Shown: positions 1 to 7,325, numbered from the stretch's first letter. The stretch: 8,963 nucleotides of DNA from Marinosulfonomonas sp. (GCA_015494385.1 WGBJ01000031.1:1-8963); one strand, 5' to 3'. Numbers and translations are program-made. The notes: generated by a model not told the origin, from the sequence alone.

Positions 1-2
1 CC

Positions 3-1943
3 CCTGCCCCGCAGGCCGATCCCGCCCCGGGCACCCGCAACCTGCTGGAGCAAAAAGGCCCCCAAGCGGTGGCCGACTGGATGGCGGCGCAAAAGCAACT
101 GCTGCTGACCGACACCACCATGCGCGACGGGCACCAGTCCCTGCTGGCCACACGGATGCGCAGCATCGACATGATCCGCGTTGCCCCCACCTATGCCGCC
201 AACCTGCCGCAACTGTTTTCGGTGGAATGTTGGGGCGGGGCGACCTTCGATGTCGCCTATCGTTTCCTGCAGGAATGTCCGTGGCAACGCCTGCGCGACC
301 TGCGCAAGGCCCTGCCCAATGTAATGTCGCAAATGCTGCTACGCGCCAGCAACGGCGTTGGCTATACCAACTACCCCGACAATGTGGTGCAGGCCTTTGT
401 CAAACAGGCAGCGGCCAGCGGCGTTGACGTGTTCCGCGTGTTCGACAGCCTGAACTGGGTTGAAAACATGCGCGTGGCGATGGATGCGGTGATTGCCACC
501 GATAAGGTTTGCGAAGGCACCATCTGCTATACCGGCGACATCCTGAACCCCGACCGCGCCAAGTATGATCTGAAATACTACGTCGCTATGGGCAAAGACC
601 TGAAAGCGGCAGGCGCGCATATTCTGGGCCTAAAGGATATGGCCGGACTGCTGAAACCCGCCTCGGCCACGGTGCTGGTCAAGGCGCTGAAAGAAGAAGT
701 CGGCCTGCCGATCCATTTCCACACCCACGACACATCCGGCATCGCGGGCGCAACCATCCTTGCGGCCTCGGATGCGGGCGTCGATGCGGTGGACGTGGCA
801 ATGGACGCCTTTTCCGGCGGCACCTCGCAGGCCTGCCTTGGCTCCATCGTCGAGGCCCTGCGCCACACCGACCGCGACACGGGGCTGGACATCGCCCATG
901 TGCGCGAGGTTTCCGATTACTGGGAGGCCGTGCGCGCCCAATATGTAGCGTTTGAATCAGGCCTTGCGGCCCCTGCCTCCGAAGTCTACCTGCACGAAAT
1001 GCCCGGTGGCCAGTTCACCAACCTGAAGGCACAGGCGCGCTCCTTGGGGCTTGAGGATCGCTGGCACGAGGTCGCCCAGACCTACGCCGATGTGAACCAG
1101 ATGTTCGGCGATATCGTCAAGGTCACGCCCTCCTCCAAGGTGGTCGGCGACATGGCCCTGATGATGGTCAGCCAGAACCTGACCCGCGAACAGGTCGAAG
1201 ACCCCGACACCGACGTATCCTTCCCCGACTCCGTGATCGACATGATGCGCGGCAATCTGGGCCAGCCCCCCGGCGGCTTTCCCGAGGCGCTGATCAACAA
1301 GGTGCTGAAAGGGGAAAAACCCGACACCTCCCGCCCCGGCGCGCACCTGCCACCCGTCGATCTGGAACAGACCCGCGCCGATCTGTCCAAAGAACTGGAA
1401 GGGTTCGAAGTGGATGACGAGGACCTGAACGGCTACCTGATGTATCCCAAAGTCTTCCTCGATTACATGGGCCGCCACCGCCAATACGGCCCCGTGCGCA
1501 CCCTGCCCACCCGCGCCTTTTTCTACGGCATGGAACCGGGCGAGGAAATCACCGCCGAAATCGATCCCGGCAAAACGCTGGAAATTCGCCTGCAAGCGGT
1601 GGGCGAAACCAACGAGGACGGCGACGTCAAAGTGTTCTTCGAACTGAATGGCCAGCCCCGCACCATCCGCGTGCCCAACCGGCTGATCAAATCGCAAACC
1701 GCCCAGCGCCCCAAGGCCGAGGAAGGCAACCCGAACCACATCGGCGCGCCCATGCCCGGCGTGGTGGCGACCGTGGCTGTGACAGCCGGCCAACAGGTGC
1801 ACGAGGGCGATCTGCTGCTGACCATCGAGGCGATGAAAATGGAAACCGGCATCCACGCCGAACGCGACGCGGCGGTCAAGGCGCTGCATGTGCAGGCAGG
1901 CGGGCAGATCGACGCCAAGGATCTGCTGGTGGAACTGGAATAA
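3..1943 (+). CDS. pyc: Pyruvate carboxylase, C-terminal half (partial, cut by left edge)
   Basis: This biotin enzyme carboxylates pyruvate to oxaloacetate in the cytoplasm, feeding the TCA cycle and gluconeogenesis. The frame is open from base 3, so 646 residues are visible with no start; a GTG at 69 is internal. The carboxyltransferase domain comes first, with TTMRDGHQSLLATR holding metal-ligand Asp42, LGLKDMAG holding the lysine that is carbamylated (Lys211), HTHD (His240 and His242) and VTPSSK with Thr375 at the expected catalytic threonine. A linker follows, then a C-terminal biotinyl domain with EAMKM, whose biotin-accepting lysine is residue 612. The spacing between these residues agrees with the Rhizobium etli enzyme as I remember its numbering (549, 718, 747/749, 882, 1119), so no internal gap is expected. 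About 500 residues, mainly the biotin carboxylase domain, lie outside the window. The reading frame is intact and ends in TAA ahead of a hairpin terminator. Confidence 0.97.
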   Translation, partial: PAPQADPAPGTRNLLEQKGPQAVADWMAAQKQLLLTDTTMRDGHQSLLATRMRSIDMIRVAPTYAANLPQLFSVECWGGATFDVAYRFLQECPWQRLRDLRKALPNVMSQMLLRASNGVGYTNYPDNVVQAFVKQAAASGVDVFRVFDSLNWVENMRVAMDAVIATDKVCEGTICYTGDILNPDRAKYDLKYYVAMGKDLKAAGAHILGLKDMAGLLKPASATVLVKALKEEVGLPIHFHTHDTSGIAGATILAASDAGVDAVDVAMDAFSGGTSQACLGSIVEALRHTDRDTGLDIAHVREVSDYWEAVRAQYVAFESGLAAPASEVYLHEMPGGQFTNLKAQARSLGLEDRWHEVAQTYADVNQMFGDIVKVTPSSKVVGDMALMMVSQNLTREQVEDPDTDVSFPDSVIDMMRGNLGQPPGGFPEALINKVLKGEKPDTSRPGAHLPPVDLEQTRADLSKELEGFEVDDEDLNGYLMYPKVFLDYMGRHRQYGPVRTLPTRAFFYGMEPGEEITAEIDPGKTLEIRLQAVGETNEDGDVKVFFELNGQPRTIRVPNRLIKSQTAQRPKAEEGNPNHIGAPMPGVVATVAVTAGQQVHEGDLLLTIEAMKMETGIHAERDAAVKALHVQAGGQIDAKDLLVELE

Positions 1944-2076
1944 TACGCAAACCGGAAAACCCCTATCCTTCTCTTTTGCCCAAATATCCGCGCCGCAGGC
2001 ATCCCGCGCTTTCCACACACCGATACAGTGGCGGAAAATGACAAACCGCGCCACAAACGCCAATCAAAAACACAGC

Positions 2077-2107
2077 AAAGACAGGGCAGCGCCCTGTCTT
2101 TTCCTTT
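2077..2107 (+). terminator. Rho-independent terminator downstream of pyc
   Basis: An 11-bp perfect stem (2077-2087 with 2091-2101) encloses a 3-base loop and runs into a short T-rich tract (TTTTCCTTT). The stem core is GACAGGGC/GCCCTGTC. It lies about 130 bases after the pyc stop and before the tRNA promoter. The flanking A and T bases on the two arms could let it work weakly on the other strand too, but no minus-strand gene ends here. Confidence 0.85.
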
Positions 2108-2169
2108 GGACAGTATTCCCCTCTCTATTGCAAAAATTCGATTTTTTTCACTTCAGCGCCATTTCCCTC

Positions 2170-2197
2170 TTGCAGCCCGCAAAACCCGCGCTATATA
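2170..2197 (+). promoter_or_regulatory. Candidate sigma-70 type promoter for tRNA-Gly
   Basis: TTGCAG at 2170-2175 and TATATA at 2192-2197 are separated by 16 bases. This places a likely transcription start a few bases before the tRNA, whose mature 5' end is at 2216. It is the only convincing -35/-10 pair between the pyc terminator and the tRNA. The call rests on sequence match and position alone. Confidence 0.55.
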
Positions 2198-2215
2198 TCG
2201 CCTCACGATTGGTTA

Positions 2216-2290
2216 GCGGGCGTAGCTCAGGGGTAGAGCATAACCTTGCCAAGGTTAGGGTCGTGAGTTCGAATCTCATCGCCCGCTCCA
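2216..2290 (+). tRNA. tRNA-Gly (anticodon GCC), CCA encoded
   Basis: A complete cloverleaf can be drawn. The acceptor stem GCGGGCG (2216-2222) pairs perfectly with CGCCCGC (2280-2286). The D arm is GCTC/GAGC. The anticodon stem TAACC/GGTTA (2241-2245, 2253-2257) holds loop TTGCCAA with anticodon GCC at 2248-2250. The T arm GTGAG/CTCAT carries the TTCGAAT loop. Discriminator T is followed by an encoded CCA. This tRNA reads GGC and GGU glycine codons. It has its own promoter and terminator, so it looks like a single-gene unit. No direct repeat of its 3' end was seen nearby, so nothing suggests it is an occupied integration site. Confidence 0.97.
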
Positions 2291-2300
2291 ATTGGAAACA

Positions 2301-2337
2301 AAACGGCGTCACCTTCGGGTGGCGCCGTTTGTCATTT
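2301..2337 (+). terminator. Rho-independent terminator after tRNA-Gly
   Basis: A 13-bp stem (2301-2313 with 2318-2330), with a single G-T wobble, is closed by the very stable TTCG tetraloop and followed by TTTGTCATTT. It starts 10 bases after the tRNA CCA end and separates the tRNA from the membrane-protein gene that follows. Confidence 0.85.
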
Positions 2338-2412
2338 CCACCTCCGCTAAATTCACACCATCGTTAAAAGTGTTTGATTGTCGCCGCCCCGCCCCCATGC
2401 CACCAAAACAGC

Positions 2413-3411
2413 ATGGAAAAAATGCCAAACTCTGTCTATCGCTACATCTTCCGGAAATCCCTTTGGCAACAAGTCATTGTGATATCCCTGACCTTGGTCC
2501 TGTTGCCACTGGCCCCGATCCCGCTGGAATTGCAGCGCCGGATTCTGGACGATGCGATTTTGCAAAAGGATACGGAGCTGCTGTTCAAACTGGCAGGGTT
2601 CTATCTGCTGGCAATGTTTGTTGCCGCCGGATTCAAATTCGCCATGCGCACCCAGCGCGAATTGATCTCGGCCCGCGTGGTGCGCTCTTTGCGCCAATCC
2701 GTGTTCTTTTGCATGTATACCTTTGTGCCCAAACTGCACCCCGTAACCAAACCAGCCGATGTGGAACATGTGGACGAAGGGGCCGTGGTCTCGATGCTGT
2801 CATCCGAAGTGGAGCGTCTGGGCGCTTTTGCCGGTTCCGCCATTTCCGGCCCCTTGCTGGCAATCGGCACGCTGGTCTCGGTGCTGGGTTACATGTTCTG
2901 GGTCGAACCTGTGGTCGCCTCGATCGCACTGGCGCTCTATTCACCGCAATTTTTCATCGTGCCGTTCTTTCAGGCCCGCATGAACCGCCTGTCGCGCAAG
3001 AAATCCCTGAAAATGCGCGAGCTGGGGTCCTTCATCATGGAAAACCCCGAAGAAGACCTGCGCAATGCCGATCCGCCGCCCCTGTTCAACACCTTGGTCG
3101 AGGATATTCTGGGCCTGCGCACCCGCTTTATTGTCAATAAAAACATAATGAAAACCATCAATAACCTGCTGATTTCACTTGGCCCTTTCGGCGTCATTAC
3201 CTTCGGCGGCTATATGGCCATTCAGGGCACGGTCGATGTCGGCGTGATCCTTGCCTTCATTTCCGGCCTTGAACGTCTGGGCGGCCCGATCCGCGATATT
3301 GTCGGATCCTACAGCCAGATCACCGATGCCCGAATGCGCTATGCCACCTTGCTGGATGCGTTTTCGGAGGACCACATTGATAATGCCGGTATGATGGGAA
3401 TGCGTGCCTAA
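2413..3411 (+). CDS. ABC transporter type-1 transmembrane domain protein without an ATPase domain
   Basis: This 332-residue inner-membrane protein resembles the membrane half of ABC exporters. Hydrophobic segments lie near residues 20-38, 57-78, 143-163, 166-186, 250-272 and 274-290, giving the 2+2+2 helix pattern of that fold. Between helices 2 and 3, the stretch around [16 protein letters not shown] (121-136) resembles the family's cytoplasmic coupling region. After helix 6, [20 protein letters not shown] (290-309) resembles the end of an exporter membrane domain. The protein stops about 25 residues later, where a nucleotide-binding domain would normally begin; no Walker A, signature or Walker B motif is present. 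The next gene is hisB, so an ATPase partner must be encoded elsewhere, or the protein is a truncated remnant or an ATP-independent derivative. The start is uncertain: ATG 2413 is used, ATG 2422 has a better-placed GGAA upstream, and TTG 2374 is less likely. The substrate cannot be inferred. Confidence 0.8.
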   Translation: MEKMPNSVYRYIFRKSLWQQVIVISLTLVLLPLAPIPLELQRRILDDAILQKDTELLFKLAGFYLLAMFVAAGFKFAMRTQRELISARVVRSLRQSVFFCMYTFVPKLHPVTKPADVEHVDEGAVVSMLSSEVERLGAFAGSAISGPLLAIGTLVSVLGYMFWVEPVVASIALALYSPQFFIVPFFQARMNRLSRKKSLKMRELGSFIMENPEEDLRNADPPPLFNTLVEDILGLRTRFIVNKNIMKTINNLLISLGPFGVITFGGYMAIQGTVDVGVILAFISGLERLGGPIRDIVGSYSQITDARMRYATLLDAFSEDHIDNAGMMGMRA

Positions 3412-3457
3412 GGCTGGCAGGAAAACCGCACCCGCCCCAAGAACCGCAGCACAATGC

Positions 3458-3486
3458 TTGGCATCGTCCCCCGCCGCGCCTATAGA
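3458..3486 (+). promoter_or_regulatory. Candidate sigma-70 type promoter for hisBH
   Basis: TTGGCA (3458-3463) and TATAGA (3481-3486) are separated by exactly 17 bases. The predicted start lies near 3493, leaving a leader of only about 20 bases before the hisB start. That leaves no room for a His-rich attenuator peptide or a riboswitch. The promoter lies in the 103-base gap after the ABC membrane-domain gene, so hisB need not depend on transcription from upstream. Confidence 0.6.
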
Positions 3487-3514
3487 GACGCGAACACTTT
3501 GTTTGGAGGCGACA

Positions 3515-4102
3515 ATGCGCACAGCCAAAATCACCCGCAAAACGGCGGAAACCGATATTTCGGTTGAAATCAATCTGGATGGCACCGGCCAATACAGCAA
3601 TGAAACCGGCGTCGGGTTCTTTGACCACATGCTGGACCAGCTGTCGCGCCATTCACTGGTGGATATGACTGTGCGCGCCAAGGGCGATCTGCATATTGAC
3701 GACCACCACACCGTCGAGGATGTGGGCATCGCGCTGGGGCAGGCTTTGGTTGCCGCTGTGGGCGATAAAAAGGGCATCCGGCGTTATGGCGAATGTCACT
3801 TGCCGATGGATGATGCACAGGTGCGCTGTGCGCTGGATCTGTCCGCGCGCCCGTTTCTGGTGTGGAATGTGGACATGCCCACAGCCAAAATCGGCACGTT
3901 TGACACCGAACTGGTGCGCGAGTTTTTTCAGGCGTTGTCCACACACGGCGGCATCACCCTGCATATTGATCAAATCCACGGCTTCAACAGCCACCACATC
4001 GCCGAGGCGGCCTTCAAGGCGGTGGCGCGCGCCCTGCGCATCGCGCTGGAAACCGACCCGCGCAAGGCCGATGCGGTGCCCTCGACCAAAGGGATGCTGT
4101 AG
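3515..4102 (+). CDS. hisB: Imidazoleglycerol-phosphate dehydratase
   Basis: HisB dehydrates imidazole-glycerol phosphate to imidazole-acetol phosphate, the sixth step of histidine synthesis, in the cytoplasm. At 195 residues it is the monofunctional form, without the histidinol-phosphatase domain fused in enteric bacteria. Diagnostic motifs are GFFDHML (34-40), [10 protein letters not shown] (62-71) and [11 protein letters not shown] (from 159). The last two supply the histidine and glutamate ligands of the paired manganese sites in this family. ATG 3515 is chosen because GGAGG (3505-3509) sits 5 bases upstream and the protein then begins in the usual family way; an open frame reaching back to 3404 has no such support. 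The stop TAG directly touches the GTG start of hisH, so the two genes are probably translationally coupled. Confidence 0.97.
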   Translation: MRTAKITRKTAETDISVEINLDGTGQYSNETGVGFFDHMLDQLSRHSLVDMTVRAKGDLHIDDHHTVEDVGIALGQALVAAVGDKKGIRRYGECHLPMDDAQVRCALDLSARPFLVWNVDMPTAKIGTFDTELVREFFQALSTHGGITLHIDQIHGFNSHHIAEAAFKAVARALRIALETDPRKADAVPSTKGML

Positions 4103-4741
4103 GTGCTGACGGTTCTGATCGACTATGAAAGCGGCAATCTGCACTCGGCCGAAAAGGCGTTTCAGCGGATGGCGGGCGAGGTTGATGCGGGCGAGGTGAT
4201 TGTCACCTCGAGCCCCGATGACGTGCTGCGCGCCGACCGTATTGTGCTGCCCGGTGATGGCGCCTTTCCGGCCTGCAAAAAGGCCCTGTTCGACCATTCC
4301 GGCCTGTTCGAGGCCACCCGCGAAATGGTGATCGACAAGGGCCGCCCGTTTCTGGGCATTTGCGTCGGTATGCAGATGATGGCCACTTGGGGCCGTGAAT
4401 ACGAGGATACCGAAGGCTTTGACTGGATCGGCGGCGAGATTGTGAAGATCGAACCGTCAGACCCCGCGCTGAAGGTTCCGCATATGGGCTGGAACGATCT
4501 GCTGATCGACAATCCGCATCCGGCGTTGGCGGGTGTTGCCACCGGCGATCACGCCTATTTCGTGCACAGCTATAAATATGTGGTGGATGATCCGGCGCAA
4601 CGGCTGGCGCATGTGGAGTATGGCGGTGATGTCACGGCCATCATCGGGCGGGACAACATGCTGGGGATGCAGTTCCACCCCGAGAAAAGCCAAAGCGCGG
4701 GGCTTCGGCTGATCTCGAATTTCTTGACGTGGAAACCGTAG
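4103..4741 (+). CDS. hisH: Imidazole glycerol phosphate synthase, glutamine amidotransferase subunit
   Basis: HisH hydrolyses glutamine and passes ammonia to HisF, which uses it to form imidazole-glycerol phosphate and AICAR. The 212-residue protein is a class I glutamine amidotransferase. Nucleophile Cys87 lies in GICVGMQM, and His192 and Glu194 in QFHPEKSQ complete the catalytic triad. PGDGAF (50-55) is the oxyanion-strand region, where many homologues have PGVGAF. The start is GTG 4103, immediately after the hisB stop; GGGA (4091-4094) inside hisB is the likely ribosome site. Its enzyme partner hisF lies about 2.6 kb downstream beyond two reverse-strand genes, so equal dosage cannot come from co-translation. 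The stop lies only 2 bases from the stop of the convergent gene on the minus strand, with no terminator hairpin between. Confidence 0.97.
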   Translation: MLTVLIDYESGNLHSAEKAFQRMAGEVDAGEVIVTSSPDDVLRADRIVLPGDGAFPACKKALFDHSGLFEATREMVIDKGRPFLGICVGMQMMATWGREYEDTEGFDWIGGEIVKIEPSDPALKVPHMGWNDLLIDNPHPALAGVATGDHAYFVHSYKYVVDDPAQRLAHVEYGGDVTAIIGRDNMLGMQFHPEKSQSAGLRLISNFLTWKP

Positions 4742-4743
4742 GG

Positions 4744-5127
4744 TTACTTGACGCGGGTCCATGTCTGGGATTTCTTGAACGGCCCCCAGTGACCGACAAC
4801 AACAAGCTTGTTTCCTGACAATTCCATTGTCGAGCTGTAAACCCTGTCTTTGGAGGGCTGCCAGATGCTTCCGTTGCCATAGGATCCGCCGCCCAAAGGT
4901 TCCATATCCCAGACCAGTTTCTTGCCGAGATTCTGCGATTTATATTCGCCATCGGAATTGAAAGTGCGTGCGATAACCCCGCAAAGTTTGTTGCCGCAGG
5001 CACTCATCTTGATATGGGCATAGGCTCCGTCGTCCACCTGTGTTTTCCAGATACCTTCTGCCGGATCGGCAAAAGCAGGCGCAACGAATGCAAATATAAA
5101 CGCGAAAATCAGTCCCAGTTTTTTCAT
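4744..5127 (-). CDS. Secreted DUF2147 family protein
   Basis: This small exported protein of unknown function has 127 residues. A classical signal peptide is visible: KK at the N-terminus, a hydrophobic core to about residue 18, and AFA followed by D, so cleavage after residue 20 is likely and the mature protein is periplasmic. The mature part matches the DUF2147 pattern: GIWKT near its start, Cys44 and Cys49 in CGNKLCG, and a closing W-T-R near the C-terminus. The two cysteines could form a disulfide in the periplasm. GGAGG (5135-5139 on the minus strand) lies 7 bases before the ATG, so the start is secure. The gene is convergent with hisH and divergent from hisA across 148 bases that must hold both promoters; I saw no strong -35/-10 pair there. 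No link to histidine synthesis is apparent. Confidence 0.85.
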   Translation of the reverse strand: MKKLGLIFAFIFAFVAPAFADPAEGIWKTQVDDGAYAHIKMSACGNKLCGVIARTFNSDGEYKSQNLGKKLVWDMEPLGGGSYGNGSIWQPSKDRVYSSTMELSGNKLVVVGHWGPFKKSQTWTRVK

Positions 5128-5275
5128 TTTATTTCCTCCCTTGGGTCATAGCCTCCATCCTGCGCGGGTCGCGCCCCTATGGCAAGCCTTACGTTGGGAC
5201 GCGCAGATCGCTTTGCATTTCCCGCCGCTTCATGCAAAACAGCCCTGAAACATCTGCAAAGCAAGGTTTGACCCC

Positions 5276-5998
5276 ATGATCCTTTACCCCGCGATTGACC
5301 TGAAAGACGGAAACTGTGTGCGCCTGATCCGTGGCGATATGGAACAATCCACCGTGTTCAACAACAGCCCCGATGCGCAGGCCCGTGCCTTTCAGGATGC
5401 CGGCTGCGAATGGCTGCATCTGGTCGATCTGAACGGTGCCTTTGCCGGCGAACCCGTGAACGGCGCGGCGGTGCAGGCCATCCTTGACGCCACAGACGTG
5501 CCCGCCCAACTGGGTGGCGGCATCCGCGATATGGCGACGATTGAAATGTGGGTGGAAAAGGGGATCGCGCGGGTGATCCTTGGCACCGTGGCCGTGGAAA
5601 ACCCCGATCTGGTGCGCCAGGCCGCAAAGGCGTTTCCCGGCAAGGTGGCTGTGGGGATCGACGCCCGCGACGGGCGCGTCGCCACCAAGGGCTGGGCCGA
5701 GGAAACCGACGTGATGGTCACCGATCTGGCACGATCCTTCGAGGACGCAGGCGTGGCCGCAATCATCTACACTGACATCAACCGCGATGGCGCGATGCAG
5801 GGGCCGAACGTAGAGGCCACCGCGGCGCTGGCCGGTGCGGTGGATATTCCGGTGATTGCCTCAGGCGGGGTCAGCTCGATGGCCGATCTTGAAGCCCTGC
5901 GCGATTGTGGTGCGCCGCTGAACGGGGCCATTTCAGGCCGCGCGCTTTATGACGGGGCGATTGATCTGGGCGCGGCGCTGGCGCTGTTGAAGGGGTAA
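5276..5998 (+). CDS. hisA: ProFAR isomerase (phosphoribosylformimino-AICAR-P isomerase)
   Basis: HisA opens and isomerises the aminoaldose ProFAR to the aminoketose PRFAR, an Amadori rearrangement and the fourth step of histidine synthesis. The 240-residue protein is a (beta/alpha)8 barrel related to HisF by duplication. Visible markers are Asp8 in PAIDLKDG, Asp129 in GIDARDG and Thr166 in YTDINRDG, which correspond to the acid/base pair and assisting threonine of the family. Phosphate-binding glycine loops are GGGIRD (80-85) and ASGGVSS (195-201). ATG 5276 is preceded by a modest AAGG (5263-5266). The gene stands alone between a divergent DUF2147 gene and yqaA and is followed by a hairpin at 6003-6030. 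Confidence 0.97.
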   Translation: MILYPAIDLKDGNCVRLIRGDMEQSTVFNNSPDAQARAFQDAGCEWLHLVDLNGAFAGEPVNGAAVQAILDATDVPAQLGGGIRDMATIEMWVEKGIARVILGTVAVENPDLVRQAAKAFPGKVAVGIDARDGRVATKGWAEETDVMVTDLARSFEDAGVAAIIYTDINRDGAMQGPNVEATAALAGAVDIPVIASGGVSSMADLEALRDCGAPLNGAISGRALYDGAIDLGAALALLKG

Positions 5999-6002
5999 AC
6001 GC

Positions 6003-6030
6003 AGCCCCGCACCCGATGCGGGGGCTTCTT
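6003..6030 (+). terminator. Hairpin terminator after hisA
   Basis: AGCCCCGCA (6003-6011) pairs with TGCGGGGGCT (6017-6026), with one bulged G and a 5-base loop, and is followed by TTCTT. The stem starts 4 bases after the hisA stop and ends before the yqaA ribosome site. The T tract is short, so termination is probably partial and yqaA may be read from the hisA transcript. Confidence 0.6.
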
Positions 6031-6065
6031 GCGCATCCCGCACACCCGTCAAACAGGAGCAGACC

Positions 6066-6500
6066 ATAGGCACCTTAACCTCCCTCACCACCCTGTTCCT
6101 GCTGGCCTTTTCCGCCGCCACCCTGCTGCCCGGCGGCTCCGAAGCCGCATTGGTGGCGATGGCTTCCCTATCCGAGCATTCCACCCTGACGCTGCTGCTA
6201 GTGGCCAGTGCTGGCAATATCCTTGGATCAGTGTTGAACTACGGCTTGGGCCGTCTTGCCCTGCACTATCAGGACCGCAAATGGTTCCCCGCCACCCCCG
6301 CCGCGCTGGACAAGGCGCGGGGCTGGTTCACCCGTTGGGGGCAATGGGCGGTGCTGCTGGCATGGGTGCCGATCATTGGCGATCCGATCACCGTGGCGGC
6401 AGGCGTGATGCGGATGAATTTCGCGCTGTTCCTGCTGCTGGTCGCAATCTCGAAAACCCTGCGGTATATGGCCGTTCTGGGGGTGGCCAGTTTTATATAA
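6066..6500 (+). CDS. yqaA: YqaA family (DedA/SNARE-associated-like) inner-membrane protein, apparent ATA start
   Basis: This small integral membrane protein of the YqaA group has no settled function; relatives in the wider DedA superfamily affect membrane lipid and ion homeostasis. Read from 6066 it has 144 residues, about the size of E. coli YqaA as I recall it. Family-like segments in order are LLPGGSEAAL (20-29), GNILGSVLNYGLGR (50-63), a polar amphipathic stretch (64-92), LAWVPIIGDPITVAAGVMRM (98-117) and a last hydrophobic helix ending KTLRYMAVLGVASFI. The conserved PGGSE lies upstream of the first usual start codons in frame (TTG 6150, ATG 6159), so translation must begin earlier. Between 5991 and 6149 the frame has no ATG, GTG or TTG. 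AGGAG at 6055-6059 sits 6 bases before an ATA, which is therefore taken as the start. This could be a true AUA start, a mutated ATG or a sequencing error. CTG 6093 is the main alternative. Confidence 0.8.
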   Translation: MGTLTSLTTLFLLAFSAATLLPGGSEAALVAMASLSEHSTLTLLLVASAGNILGSVLNYGLGRLALHYQDRKWFPATPAALDKARGWFTRWGQWAVLLAWVPIIGDPITVAAGVMRMNFALFLLLVAISKTLRYMAVLGVASFI

Positions 6501-6532
6501 CCATTTGATATGAAACGACTAACTGACACTTC

Positions 6533-6566
6533 AATAGAACCACTAAACCGGTTTAATGGTTCTATT
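6533..6566. repeat. 34-bp near-perfect palindrome, possible bidirectional terminator or operator
   Basis: The two 17-base arms match at 16 of 17 positions around a central CCGG; the only mismatch is C6543 opposite A6556. The core TAAACCGGTTTA resembles operators of LacI-family regulators. The site lies between the ends of two convergent genes (yqaA and the DUF302 gene), a place that suits a bidirectional terminator better than an operator. The absence of a loop and of T runs makes it a poor terminator. The structure itself is certain and its function is open. Confidence 0.6.
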
Positions 6567-6695
6567 AAGGCGCAAAATTCCAAGCCTCTACAGCCCTTTG
6601 CATTTTATTTTATACAAGCATCGGCAGGACTGCCGAGGCAGCGATTGCCAGAGCAATGGTGTTCGGCAATCATACTGGCCTAAACACAAAGCACT

Positions 6696-7139
6696 TTATT
6701 CCGCCACGGCCTTGCCGGTCAGGGCCCCCAGCACCTTGGTCAGCTTCATCACAATCGGCGCATCTGCCGGAATGTCGTATGGGGCCAGCATATCGGCGGG
6801 ATTTTCATAGGCCAGCCACACCTTGCCATCAGCATCCTGATAGGCCAGCACACGGGCAGGCAAAACCAGACCGGCCAGCGGATTCATCTGCATGGCGGAC
6901 GTGCCCACCTCGGGCTTGCCGAAAATCAGCAACGCTTCGGGCGCCAGTTCTTCGCCGATCATCCTGGCCCCTTTGGCGTGTTCCACACGGGCAAACACTT
7001 TGGCCCCTGCCCCTTCGACAACGCCCGTCAAACGGTCCAGCGATTCAGCCACCGAATAGGGGCTGGCAACTTTGATGATTTCGGCATTGGCAAGGGTGGC
7101 CGCCAACGAAATAGCGGCAGCAAGGGCAAATTTGAACAT
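6696..7139 (-). CDS. Secreted DUF302 domain protein
   Basis: This 147-residue exported protein carries one DUF302 domain, whose biochemical role is not established. The N-terminus is a signal peptide: a short basic start, a hydrophobic core to about residue 16, and ANA followed by E, so cleavage after residue 19 is expected. The mature part follows the DUF302 pattern: ASPYSVAESLDRL (25-37), a middle section with GAKVFARVEHAKGA (45-58), LLIFGKPEVGT (70-80), LVLPARVLAY (91-100) and a closing DGKVWLAYENPADM (104-117). GGAG on the minus strand (complement of 7147-7150) lies 7 bases before the ATG. The gene is divergent from hisF across 186 bases and convergent with yqaA. It separates hisA from hisFE without an obvious functional link to histidine synthesis. 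Confidence 0.85.
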   Translation of the reverse strand: MFKFALAAAISLAATLANAEIIKVASPYSVAESLDRLTGVVEGAGAKVFARVEHAKGARMIGEELAPEALLIFGKPEVGTSAMQMNPLAGLVLPARVLAYQDADGKVWLAYENPADMLAPYDIPADAPIVMKLTKVLGALTGKAVAE

Positions 7140-7325
7140 TGGTAAACTCCGTATCAGGTTGGGGCGCGCGTATCTGTGCGACCCTCGTCAATGCGGCCAA
7201 CACAGTCAAAACAGATTATGTAACATCCCTGTGATGGCAGGGCTTTGGCGGGCAGACACAGGAAAACCCCGCAATCGCGCAAACCCGCCATTGTCACGGG
7301 GGCGCGGGCCTTTTATGACAGGGGC

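Noticed and set aside
957..2063. Long minus-strand open frame (368 codons) opposite pyc
   Set aside because: It lies antisense to a clearly recognised pyruvate carboxylase with intact motifs. Its product is rich in His, Gly and Ala, as expected from the mirror of high-GC codons, and shows no family resemblance.
2028..2216. Possible 62-codon protein between pyc and the tRNA
   Set aside because: The frame runs through the pyc terminator hairpin and the tRNA promoter and ends at the tRNA itself. No ribosome site or recognisable sequence is present.
2216..2290. tRNA-Gly as an attachment site for an integrated element
   Set aside because: No integrase gene, no direct repeat of the tRNA 3' end and no phage-like genes are visible in the window.
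3404..3514. N-terminal extension of hisB back to 3404
   Set aside because: The extension would overlap the end of the previous gene and span the candidate hisB promoter. The ribosome site GGAGG and the usual family start both point to ATG 3515.
3493..3514. Histidine attenuator leader ahead of hisB
   Set aside because: The leader predicted from the promoter is about 20 bases long and encodes no run of His codons, and no alternative hairpins can form.
6029..6508. 159-codon plus-strand frame over the yqaA region
   Set aside because: It reads a different frame from the YqaA-family protein, whose conserved residues are clear. The product is Arg, Gly and Pro rich with no membrane segments.
7227..7242. 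Small hairpin CCCTG/CAGGG between the DUF302 and hisF promoters
   Set aside because: Only 5 bp with a 6-base loop, in GC-rich DNA where such matches are common. It may be chance, and no regulator site could be named.
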